A stretch of DNA of 6,214 nt from an uncultured Rikenella sp. (GCA_910577885.1 CAJTNK010000111.1:1-6214), one strand, 5' to 3'. Counted from the stretch's first letter, positions 1 to 5,995 are shown. Notes: generated from the letters alone by a model not told the origin. Translations and numbers: made by a program.

Positions 1-210
1 CCGGGGGTGGCGTCGGCTGCCCGCCTTTTCGAGGCGGCAGTGGGCGGAGAAAGGGGCCGAGTCTCGGGCTGAGCTTTTCGCGACTCGCAGAGTCGCGCGG
101 CCTGTGCGCCCAGGCGCAACGCGCCTCGGGGGGTGGGCGCAAGGCCGAACTTTCTCTGTCAGGCTCGGTTGGAGTGCCCAACGGCACCTCGGGGTTGGAG
201 GGGCCTAAGG
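1..210. other. Gene-less G-rich flank with short hairpins
   Basis: No reading frame here looks like a protein: the frames that are open translate into Arg/Pro/Gly-rich low-complexity sequence. Three compact inverted repeats are visible: an imperfect one at about 16-43 (CTGCCCGCC against GGCGGCAG, one bulged base), a perfect 8-bp stem with a 3-nt loop at 79-97 (CGCGACTC / GAGTCGCG), and a perfect 6-bp stem with a 2-nt loop at 105-118 (TGCGCC / GGCGCA). None is followed by a T-run on either strand, so they do not look like intrinsic terminators. The stretch is probably intergenic sequence beyond the 3' end of rho, or the edge of a feature cut by the window. Confidence 0.5.
79..118. repeat. Two adjacent perfect hairpins
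   Basis: CGCGACTC (79-86) pairs with GAGTCGCG (90-97) around the loop GCA. Seven bases later TGCGCC (105-110) pairs with GGCGCA (113-118). Both stems are perfect but short, and GC-rich sequence produces such stems by chance fairly often. Function unknown; there is no terminator-like T-tract. Confidence 0.4.
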
Positions 211-249
211 AATAAAAAATGCCGCAGGCTTTTCCAAAAACCTGCGGCA
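211..249 (-). terminator. Rho-independent terminator of rho
   Basis: Read on the minus strand, a 9-bp GC-rich stem (TGCCGCAGG against CCTGCGGCA, plus positions 241-249 and 220-228) encloses a T/A-rich centre that can add about three or four further pairs. It is followed directly by ATTTTTTATT (211-220). The hairpin begins 46 nt past the rho stop codon. On the plus strand the hairpin is followed by A-rich sequence, so it should work only in the rho direction. Confidence 0.9.
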
Positions 250-295
250 AAACAAAAAACTCGCCGCCCAAAGAGACCTCCGACGAAAGAAGAAC

Positions 296-1978
296 TTATT
301 TGTTCATCGTCGCCAAAAACTCTTCGTTCGAGACCGTCCCCTCCATCTGCTTCTTGACCAGCTCCATGGCTTCGACCGAGTTCATGTCGGTCAGGTGTCT
401 GCGGAGGATCCAGATCTTTTGCAACGTGTCGCGGTCCATCAACAGGTCGTCGCGCCGGGTCGACGAAGCGGTGATATCCACCGCCGGGTAGATCCGTTTG
501 TTGGACAACTTGCGGTCGAGCTGGAGTTCCATATTTCCCGTCCCTTTGAACTCTTCGAAAATGACTTCGTCCATCTTCGAACCGGTGTCGATCAAGGCCG
601 TGGCAATGATGGTCAGCGACCCTCGCTCCTCGGTGTTCCGGGCCGCTCCGAAGAATCGTTTCGGTTTGTGGAGCGCATTGGCATCCACCCCGCCCGAGAG
701 CACCTTGCCCGAAGCCGGTTGTACGGTGTTGTAAGCCCGCGCCAACCGGGTAATGGAGTCGAGGAAAATCACGACGTCGTGTCCGCATTCGACCATCCGT
801 TTCGCTTTCTCGAGCACCATCTCCGCCACTTTGACGTGCCGTGACGCCTGTTCGTCGAAGGTCGAAGCGATCACCTCCGCCTTGACGCTCCGGGCCATGT
901 CGGTCACCTCCTCCGGCCGTTCGTCGATCAGCAGCATGATGATGTACGCCTCCGGATGGTTGTCCGCCACGGCGTTGGCAATCGCCTTGAGCAGCACCGT
1001 TTTCCCGGTCTTCGGCTGAGCCACGATCAAGGCGCGCTGCCCCTTGCCGATCGGTGCGAAGAGGTCCACCACCCGGGTCGAGAGGTTGTTATGTCCCTCG
1101 GAAGTGATGTTGAATTTGGTCTCCGGAAAGAGCGGTGTGAGGAATTCGAACTGAATCCGGTCACGTACCATCTCCGGTTGCAATCCGTTGACTTCGACCA
1201 CTTTGACCAGCGGGAAGTATTTTTCGCCCTCCCTCGGTGGTTTGATGATCCCCTTGACCGTATCGCCCTGTTTGAGGCCGTAGCTTTTGATCTGCGCCGG
1301 AGAGACGTAGACGTCGTCCGGCGAGTTGAGGTAGTTGTAGTCCGCCGACCGCAAGAACCCATACCCGTCCGGCATCACCTCCAGCGCTCCTTCGCAGTTG
1401 ATGGTCCCCAGGAAGTCGTTTTGGTGGTCGATTTTCCGGGGTTGCGGCTGTTGTGATTGCAGCTGAGACGGTTGCGACTGTCCCGCCGCCGACTGCGACG
1501 GGTGGTTCGCCCCCGGCCGACCGCCGCCGTTCCGACCTCGACCGTTGCCGTGCCGTCCTTCGCCGTTCTGATACCGTTCGGTGTTTTTCTCCGGACTGGC
1601 GTTGTAGGTGGCTTGGAAGGTCGAAGAGCCGGTCGAAGCGTTGTGTGCCGCCGGCTCGTCGAACGAGCTGCCCACCGCCTCCGGCCGCGCCGTGGCGAAT
1701 GGCAAGCTCCCCTGTTGTCCCCCTCCGGTTTGAGGGGGTTGGGGCATTTGTTGCGTCGTCGCCGAGGAGCCATCGCCGCCCGGCATCCGTCTGCGTCTGC
1801 GCCGTCCGTTGCCGGTCTGTTGCGGATCGCGGCGGGTGTCGTCGTCCGGTGACTCCAACAGCCGATCGATCAGCTCCTGCTTTTTCACATACCGGCTGCC
1901 GCTTACCACGCCGGCGGCTTCGGCCAGGGAACGCAACTCGCTCAACGGCAGGCGTTCCAGTGTCTCTTTGTCTTGCAT
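296..1978 (-). CDS. rho: Transcription termination factor Rho with long disordered insertion
   Basis: A hexameric RNA-dependent ATPase/translocase that binds C-rich nascent RNA and releases RNA polymerase. The 560 residues run as follows: an N-terminal Rho_N helical domain (about 1-45, including LPLSELRSLAEAAGV); a low-complexity insertion (about 50-185); the cold-shock-like RNA-binding domain (about 186-270, including MPDGYGFLRS); and the RecA-type motor. In the motor I see Walker A QPKTGKT (321-327), the catalytic Glu in IDERPEEV (353), Walker B ending FLDSITRLARAY (Asp407), the Q-loop (about 417-430), the R-loop TGSKMDE (Lys468) and the arginine finger in STRRDD (Arg508). E. coli Rho has 419 residues; the excess is almost all the insertion. 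The frame is open to an ATG at 2131, but that codon lies in the promoter -7 box and the added residues resemble no Rho, so I start at MQDKETL (1978). The gene has its own promoter and terminator. Confidence 0.97.
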   Translation of the reverse strand: MQDKETLERLPLSELRSLAEAAGVVSGSRYVKKQELIDRLLESPDDDTRRDPQQTGNGRRRRRRMPGGDGSSATTQQMPQPPQTGGGQQGSLPFATARPEAVGSSFDEPAAHNASTGSSTFQATYNASPEKNTERYQNGEGRHGNGRGRNGGGRPGANHPSQSAAGQSQPSQLQSQQPQPRKIDHQNDFLGTINCEGALEVMPDGYGFLRSADYNYLNSPDDVYVSPAQIKSYGLKQGDTVKGIIKPPREGEKYFPLVKVVEVNGLQPEMVRDRIQFEFLTPLFPETKFNITSEGHNNLSTRVVDLFAPIGKGQRALIVAQPKTGKTVLLKAIANAVADNHPEAYIIMLLIDERPEEVTDMARSVKAEVIASTFDEQASRHVKVAEMVLEKAKRMVECGHDVVIFLDSITRLARAYNTVQPASGKVLSGGVDANALHKPKRFFGAARNTEERGSLTIIATALIDTGSKMDEVIFEEFKGTGNMELQLDRKLSNKRIYPAVDITASSTRRDDLLMDRDTLQKIWILRRHLTDMNSVEAMELVKKQMEGTVSNEEFLATMNK

Positions 1979-2125
1979 TCGGTGATAAAAAACTACGTAT
2001 GTAGGTGGTACGATCCCCGGACAACACCCCGCCGTGTGCGTCAGAGAGAGTGTGAGGGCCCGTAAAGTGTTCGGATGGTGTGTTTTCTGTCGAATACCGC
2101 ACGTGAGTGGCGGTGGAAAACAACG
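1979..2125 (-). promoter_or_regulatory. Long C-rich rho leader (possible autoregulatory rut region)
   Basis: If transcription starts about 4-7 nt past the -7 box (near 2122-2125), rho has a leader of about 145 nt. On the minus strand its middle part (about 2029-2090) is C-rich and G-poor, with many pyrimidine-C steps such as CACACTCTCTCTGACGCACA, as expected of Rho-utilisation (rut) sequences. Rho represses itself through its leader in E. coli. The same mechanism here is an inference from composition only. No Shine-Dalgarno motif precedes the ATG, as is usual in Bacteroidota; the bases just upstream are T/A-rich. Confidence 0.4.
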
Positions 2126-2128
2126 CTC

Positions 2129-2159
2129 CAAAGTTAGTCACTTTTCGCAAAAGTGCAAA
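2129..2159 (-). promoter_or_regulatory. Bacteroidota-type promoter of rho
   Basis: On the minus strand a -33 element TTTG (2156-2159) and a -7 element TAACTTTG (2129-2136) are separated by exactly 19 nt. This matches the Bacteroidota primary-sigma consensus TTTG-N19-TAnnTTTG at every defined position. It sits 47 nt past the kdsB stop codon, so rho can be transcribed independently of kdsB. It also decides the rho start codon, because the upstream in-frame ATG at 2131 would not be transcribed. Confidence 0.85.
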
Positions 2160-2206
2160 TCCGGGGCCGAAAAAATCCCTGTGCGCGGGTTTCCGGGCCG
2201 GGATCT

Positions 2207-2968
2207 TTAGGCTCTTTCGTCCGGAAAGAGGCTCAGCACGCGTTCCAGATCCTCCGGCGTGTCGATGGCGTGGCTTTCGAGGTCCGTAACGGCCACCCGG
2301 ATCCGGTATCCGTTTTCGAGCCACCGCAGCTGTTCGAGCGACTCGGCCACTTCGAGCGGCGACTGCGGTAACCGGGTCACGGCCCGCAACACCTCGCTCC
2401 GGTAAGCATACAGGCCGATGTGTTTGTAATAGGTGTGCCGTGCCTGCCACTCTTCGCTCGCCACGCCGCGCAGGAACGGAACGACGCTGCGGCTGAAGTA
2501 CAACGCTTCGCTCCGAGCCGAAAGCACGACTTTCGGCGAGTTCTCGTTGAAAATGTCCTCTCCCTTGCCGAACGGTTTCACGAGCGTGGCGATCTGCGTC
2601 TCCGGGTCGGCGAAACAGGCCCGGACCTGCTCCAACTGCCGCGGGGCGATGAACGGCTCGTCGCCCTGGATGTTCACCACGACGTCGAACCGCTGGCCGC
2701 TCTCGCGCTCGATGGTGTCGAGCGCTTCGGCACACCGGTCGGTGCCGGACCGGTGGGCCGAGGAGGTCATCACGACCGCTCCCCCGAACCCGCGCACGAC
2801 CTGCGCAATCCGCTCATCGTCGGTCGCCACGCAACACGACTCCCCGAAAACACGCCGGCTCCGCTCATAAACCCGTTGAATCATGCTCTTCCCGTGGATA
2901 TCCGCCAAGGGCTTCCCGGGAAAACGACTCGACCCGTACCGGGCCGGTATCAATGCTAAATATTTCAT
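2207..2968 (-). CDS. kdsB: 3-deoxy-manno-octulosonate cytidylyltransferase (CMP-Kdo synthetase)
   Basis: A cytoplasmic enzyme (EC 2.7.7.38) that joins Kdo to CMP from CTP, giving the activated sugar used to attach Kdo to lipid A in the lipopolysaccharide inner core. The 253 residues match the family's usual length (about 250). Visible motifs are the nucleotide-binding start IPARYGSSRFPGKPL (7-21), SSAHRSGTDR (69-78), NIQGDEPFI (99-107) with the likely metal-binding Asp103, HIGLYAYR (183-190), PLEVAESLEQLRWLENGY (204-221), and AIDTPEDLERV with the second likely metal ligand Asp236. The ATG at 2968 fits the conserved N-terminus (MKYLALIPARYGSSR). The gene lies upstream of rho on the same strand and is divergent from the acyl-CoA reductase. 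I see no clear consensus promoter in the 58 nt between its start and the palindromic element, so its promoter may lie in that element or be non-consensus. Confidence 0.96.
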   Translation of the reverse strand: MKYLALIPARYGSSRFPGKPLADIHGKSMIQRVYERSRRVFGESCCVATDDERIAQVVRGFGGAVVMTSSAHRSGTDRCAEALDTIERESGQRFDVVVNIQGDEPFIAPRQLEQVRACFADPETQIATLVKPFGKGEDIFNENSPKVVLSARSEALYFSRSVVPFLRGVASEEWQARHTYYKHIGLYAYRSEVLRAVTRLPQSPLEVAESLEQLRWLENGYRIRVAVTDLESHAIDTPEDLERVLSLFPDERA

Positions 2969-3026
2969 CCCTTTTCTCTATTTTTATCCGTCCGTTCTTC
3001 TCTTTGGCTCTTCATTAGCGCCGGGA

Positions 3027-3299
3027 GGGTACTGTTCTTTTTGTGAACAAAAAGAACCAAAAAAACTTTCGGGAATGCTGTCGCATTCCATGGGCTGCCG
3101 TAGTCAAGAGCCTTGGGTCCTTTCTTTTGGGGTGGGACTTTTTTAACGGGCGCGATAAGGTTTTGAATCGCACCACGCGCCCGCTAAAAAAGCCCACCCC
3201 AACAAAGTGGGCCAGAGCATTAGCTTGCGGATGCCTCATACAAAGCGTATGCTATCTCAAAAGTTTTTGGTGCCGCTTTTTCCAAAAAGCGGCAGTCCC
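3027..3299. repeat. Long imperfect palindrome of nested hairpins (REP/MITE-like element)
   Basis: The two halves of this ~270-bp stretch are related as inverted repeats. The ends are GGGTACTG (3027-3034) and CAGTCCC (3293-3299). Inside each end comes a perfect 11-bp hairpin with a 2-nt loop (3034-3057 on the left, 3271-3294 on the right), then matching CCAAAAAAACTTT (3057-3069) and AAAGTTTTTGG (3260-3270). Next come smaller hairpins (GGAATGC/GCATTCC at 3072-3089 on the left; CATAC/GTATG at 3237-3251 on the right). In the centre is a ~25-bp near-perfect stem (3129-3154 with 3176-3200), whose loop can form its own small hairpin (GCGAT/ATCGC). It fills most of the gap between two divergent genes, leaving 58 nt to kdsB and 60 nt to the reductase. 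No transposase and no clear target duplication are seen. It is probably a dispersed non-coding repeat. Confidence 0.8.
3129..3200. repeat. Central long inverted repeat of the palindromic element
   Basis: The left arm (3129-3154) reads GGGGTGGGACTTTTTTAACG followed by GGCGCG. The right arm (3176-3200) is its reverse complement apart from one extra A and one A/G difference. The 21-nt loop contains a nested GCGAT/ATCGC pair. The stem is long enough to form a cruciform, or a very stable RNA hairpin whichever strand is transcribed. There is no T-run after the stem on either strand, so it is not a standard terminator. Confidence 0.85.
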
Positions 3300-3359
3300 A
3301 GCACGTAGCCAAAGAACAGTCAGAAGAGAAGAAAGAACAGCTAAAAGTAAGGAAAAAAG

Positions 3360-4382
3360 ATGGGAAATTGGCAATTGGACGTATTGATGGAGTTGGGTAG
3401 GCGGTTGGAGGGGGATGTTTGGCGGGGTGTCGTGAGGGCGGCAGGGGTTGAGAACGAGTGGTTCGGTGCGGGACAGGTGGCGGGAGCGGCGGAGGTTCTG
3501 AGGCGTGAGATGTTGGAGCGGGAGCGGTTGGAGCGTTGGTTGGCGGGTTACGAAAAGCCCGCGGGGTGGACTCCCGGGAGGGTAGGGGTGGTGATGGCCG
3601 GAAACCTGCCGTTGGTGGGGGTGGCTGATTTGGCGGCCGTGGTGGCTGTCGGGCATGAGGCTGTGGTGAAGCCTTCGTCGAAAGACCGTGTGTTGATGGA
3701 GTATGTGGCGGGGGTGCTGCGGGAGGCGGGAGCGGCCGTCGAGGTGGTTCGTGAGTTGCGGCCCGAGGGGTTGAGAGGCGTGATCGCCACGGGGGGAGAT
3801 GCGGCTCGCCGATACTTCGAGGAGGCGTTCGGGGGGCTTCCTGCGTTGTTGCGCGGGAGCCGTCAGAGCGTGGCTGTGCTCGACGGGTCGGAACCTCGAG
3901 AGGCTCTCAAGGGATTGGCCGAGGATATGTTTCTCTATTGGGGTTTGGGTTGTCGGAGCGTGGTTCGGCTTTTTGTGCCGCGGGGGTACGATGTGAGGGA
4001 GTTGGCCGGGCGGTTGGCCGAAGCGCTGCCGTTCGATCCGGCGGAGCTGCCGCGGAAGTTTGCGGAGTGCGGTCGGTATGCTCGGGCGATGGCGGCGATG
4101 GGGGGCGGAGCGTGGGCGGACGGTGGTTTTTTCGTCCTGCGACAGGTCCCCTTGGAGACGGCGCCGGAGGCTCCGAAGATTGCCGAGGTGCTGTGGTCGG
4201 AGTACGACTCGCCGGAGCAGGTGGCGGCGTGGCTGGCGCTGCACGAGCCGCGGCTGCAATGTGCGGCCGGTGCTGTCCCGGCGAGTTTCCCGCGTCGGGT
4301 GCCGCTGGGACGAACCCAGCGGCCCGGTTGGACGGACTATGCGGACGGGGTGGATACGGTGGCGTTCCTGCTGGGGTTATAG
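3360..4382 (+). CDS. LuxC-family acyl-CoA reductase
   Basis: A 340-residue protein of the acyl-CoA reductase (LuxC, aldehyde-dehydrogenase-like) family, which reduces acyl-CoA or enzyme-bound acyl groups to aldehyde with NAD(P)H. Seen directly: VGVVMAGNLPLVGVADL (75-91), the nucleotide-binding-type segment; VIATGGDAARRYFEEAFG (141-158); RGSRQSVAVLDG (165-176); and EDMFLYWGLGCRSVVRLFVPRGYD (188-211), in which Cys198 of GLGCR is the expected catalytic cysteine. It is shorter than marine LuxC (about 480 residues), and no luxD, luxE or luciferase genes lie nearby, so bioluminescence is not implied; the natural substrate is unknown. The ATG at 3360 follows AAGGA (3349-3353) at 6 nt, an unusually good ribosome site for this phylum. 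Codons are strongly G-ending (TTG, GTG, GGG, CGG), unlike the minus-strand neighbours. Its TAG stop overlaps the end of cstA. Confidence 0.82.
   Translation: MGNWQLDVLMELGRRLEGDVWRGVVRAAGVENEWFGAGQVAGAAEVLRREMLERERLERWLAGYEKPAGWTPGRVGVVMAGNLPLVGVADLAAVVAVGHEAVVKPSSKDRVLMEYVAGVLREAGAAVEVVRELRPEGLRGVIATGGDAARRYFEEAFGGLPALLRGSRQSVAVLDGSEPREALKGLAEDMFLYWGLGCRSVVRLFVPRGYDVRELAGRLAEALPFDPAELPRKFAECGRYARAMAAMGGGAWADGGFFVLRQVPLETAPEAPKIAEVLWSEYDSPEQVAAWLALHEPRLQCAAGAVPASFPRRVPLGRTQRPGWTDYADGVDTVAFLLGL
4377..4382. other. Interlocked convergent stop codons
   Basis: In the six bases TTATAG the plus-strand gene ends with TAG (4380-4382) and the minus-strand gene ends with TAA (4377-4379 read in reverse). 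The two coding regions abut with their stops back to back, leaving no intergenic space for a terminator. I see no hairpin with a T-run within the last part of either gene, so both transcripts must run into the opposite gene as antisense or be ended by Rho. Confidence 0.9.
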
Positions 4383-5834
4383 GCGGTTGTTGAATCCGTC
4401 CGCCGCGGCGATCCGCCGTTGCCAGGCCAGGCGTACGTACCACGCCATAGCGCCGGTGATGCCCGCCGTCACGATCGACCCGATGGTCAGCCCGGTGTAA
4501 TACGGGATCTGTAGCCCTTCGGGTGCGATGAGGATGTAGAACGAGACGATGAAGGTCATGAACGTGGCGGGCAGAAAAGCCAGCATCCACTGCCGTCGCT
4601 GCACGGCCAGGTAGACGGCGACGGTCCACAGGCAGATGGCTGCCAACACCTGGTTGGCCCAGGCGAAGTATTTCCAGATCACGCCGAACGGCAGCAGCGA
4701 GATGGTCACGCCGACCAGAAAGATCGGCACCGAGATGTAGAGTCGCTTCAAGAGTTGTTTTTGTTCGACGTGCAGGAAGTCGGCCGCGATGAGCCGCGCA
4801 CACCGGAATGCGGTGTCTCCGCTGGTGATCGGCGCGACCACCACGCCCAGCAATGCCAGTGCGGCTCCGACCCGTCCGAGGGTCGTATGGGTGATGAGGT
4901 CCACGGCCCCGGCCGCATTGTCGCCGAAGTCGGCGAGTGCTTTGCTGAGGCCTTCGGTGCCTCCCCAGAAGGCCATGCCGATCGCTGCCCAAATCAGGGC
5001 GATGACCCCTTCCGAGATCATGGCGCCGAAGAAAACGGGTTTTCCCTGTCGTTCGTTGGTCACGCACCGCGCCATCATGGGTGACTGGGTGGCGTGGAAT
5101 CCCGACACCGCCCCGCAGGCGATGGTGATGAAGAGGGTCGGGATGATCGGCACGCCGCGCGGATTGGCCCCGAAGTTGTCGAACGAGGCGGTCGAGAGGT
5201 TCGGCACCTCGTACGGCCCGAAAAGCAGCACGCCCAGTATTCCTAAGGCCATGGCGAACAGTGCGATGCCGAAGATCGGGTAAAAGCGGCCGATGATCTT
5301 GTCGATGGGCAGGAGGGTGGCGAGCAGGTAGTAGGCCAGGATGATCCACACCCAGACGGATTGGGAGAGTCCGGTGAATCCCTCCAGAATCCCGGCGGGT
5401 CCGACCATGAAGACGGCTCCCACGAGGATCATCAAAAAGAGCGTGAAGCCGCGCATCACCTGCCGCACACTCTGTCCCATGTATTTTCCGACGATCTCCG
5501 GGAAACTCACTCCGCCCTCCTTGAGCGAGATCATGCCGCTGGCATAGTCCTGTACGGCGCCGATGAAGATCGACCCGAAGGTGATCCACAGAAAGGCCAC
5601 CGGTCCGAACACGGCGCCCAGAATGGCGCCGAAGATGGGTCCGAGTCCGGCGATGTTGAGGAGTTGGATCAGGAAGGCCTTCCAGGCGGGCAGCGGCAGG
5701 TAATCGACGCCGTCGCGCAGGGTCTCCGACGGCACGGCGGCCTTCGGATCGGCGCCGAACTGTCGTTCCAGGTACCGGGCGTAGGTGAAATAAGAGGCGA
5801 TCAGGAGCCCCAGGCAGGTCAGAAACGTAATCAT
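4377..5834 (-). CDS. cstA: CstA-family carbon starvation transporter (pyruvate/peptide)
   Basis: An inner-membrane transporter of the CstA family. E. coli members CstA and BtsT are linked to pyruvate uptake, and CstA also to peptides; the substrate here is inferred. From the ATG at 5834 the protein has 485 residues and about a dozen hydrophobic segments, the first being TFLTCLGLLIASYF. Family signatures are GLGPIFGAILGAVFGPVAFL (63-82), IGAVQDYASG (91-100), ACGAVSGFHATQSPMMARC (239-257) and ITSGDTAFRCARLIAADF (336-353). E. coli CstA has about 700 residues; this is the short form lacking the extra C-terminal part, with no sign of truncation. An in-frame TTG at 5864 would add 10 residues. I prefer 5834 because MITFL matches how homologues begin and because the -7 box at 5875-5882 would leave almost no leader before 5864. 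The 3' end overlaps the convergent reductase gene by 6 bp. Confidence 0.93.
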   Translation of the reverse strand: MITFLTCLGLLIASYFTYARYLERQFGADPKAAVPSETLRDGVDYLPLPAWKAFLIQLLNIAGLGPIFGAILGAVFGPVAFLWITFGSIFIGAVQDYASGMISLKEGGVSFPEIVGKYMGQSVRQVMRGFTLFLMILVGAVFMVGPAGILEGFTGLSQSVWVWIILAYYLLATLLPIDKIIGRFYPIFGIALFAMALGILGVLLFGPYEVPNLSTASFDNFGANPRGVPIIPTLFITIACGAVSGFHATQSPMMARCVTNERQGKPVFFGAMISEGVIALIWAAIGMAFWGGTEGLSKALADFGDNAAGAVDLITHTTLGRVGAALALLGVVVAPITSGDTAFRCARLIAADFLHVEQKQLLKRLYISVPIFLVGVTISLLPFGVIWKYFAWANQVLAAICLWTVAVYLAVQRRQWMLAFLPATFMTFIVSFYILIAPEGLQIPYYTGLTIGSIVTAGITGAMAWYVRLAWQRRIAAADGFNNRL

Positions 5835-5860
5835 GATCGTTGCTAAAAATCGTTTGTCGT

Positions 5861-5995
5861 TCAATCCCCGTGTGCAAAGATACCGAATTCCGTGTCGCGA
5901 TGTTCGTCGGTTTGCGGACTTGGCACAATATTTGACTCTCCATAGGCTACATACCTAACCAAGAACCTATCTAATAATCTATCGAATAACTTCAT
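5861..5995 (-). CDS. Doubtful 44-residue ORF ahead of cstA
   Basis: A short frame encodes MKLFDRLLDRFLVRYVAYG at its start and a charged tail ending FGIFAHGD. The N-terminal half could form an amphipathic helix. Its TGA stop (5861-5863) overlaps the in-frame TTG (5862-5864) at the front of the cstA frame as TTGA, a geometry seen in translational coupling. Against it being real: it runs through the cstA -7 box, uses TTA, AGA and AGG codons uncommon in the neighbours, has no visible promoter or ribosome site, and I recognise no homologue. It may be a leader peptide or chance. Confidence 0.2.
   Translation of the reverse strand: MKLFDRLLDRFLVRYVAYGESNIVPSPQTDEHRDTEFGIFAHGD
5875..5882 (-). promoter_or_regulatory. 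Bacteroidota -7 promoter box upstream of cstA
   Basis: On the minus strand TATCTTTG matches TAnnTTTG exactly and lies 40 nt upstream of the ATG at 5834, predicting a leader of about 35 nt. No TTTG is found at 19-20 nt further upstream (the bases there are GAAC or CGAA), so the -33 element is poor. The promoter may be weak or need an activator, which would fit a starvation-controlled gene; that last step is inference. Confidence 0.6.

Noticed and set aside
95..105. Sequence CGCGCGGCCTG near the left end also found near the right end (about 6197-6208)
   Set aside because: An 11-base GC-only match in GC-rich sequence, with the right copy close to the window edge, is too little to call a repeat.
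1979..2131. N-terminal extension of Rho from the in-frame ATG at 2131
   Set aside because: The ATG overlaps the -7 box of a full-consensus promoter, so it would not be transcribed, and the extra 51 residues resemble no Rho N-terminus.
2160..2206. Intrinsic terminator between kdsB and rho
   Set aside because: A TTTTTT run follows only a very short possible stem (about 3-4 bp), too weak to call.
1161..2735. Long open frame on the minus strand spanning parts of kdsB and rho
   Set aside because: It is an alternative frame over two well-identified genes; the translation is Arg/Gly-rich low-complexity sequence, typical of GC-rich shadows.
3034..3294. Palindromic element hairpins as terminators for neighbouring transcripts
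   Set aside because: None of the stems is followed by a T-run on either strand, and both flanking genes point away from the element.
3043..3387. Plus-strand open frame through the palindromic element
   Set aside because: It runs across nested hairpins and into the reductase gene in another frame; its residues look like translated non-coding repeat.
3252..4259. Minus-strand open frame antisense to the acyl-CoA reductase
   Set aside because: His/Pro/Arg/Gln-rich translation mirrors the G-ending codons of the sense gene; the sense frame has clear family motifs.
3907..5943. Very long minus-strand open frame across the reductase end and cstA
   Set aside because: It overlaps cstA in the wrong frame and gives Arg/Pro/His-rich sequence with no domain.
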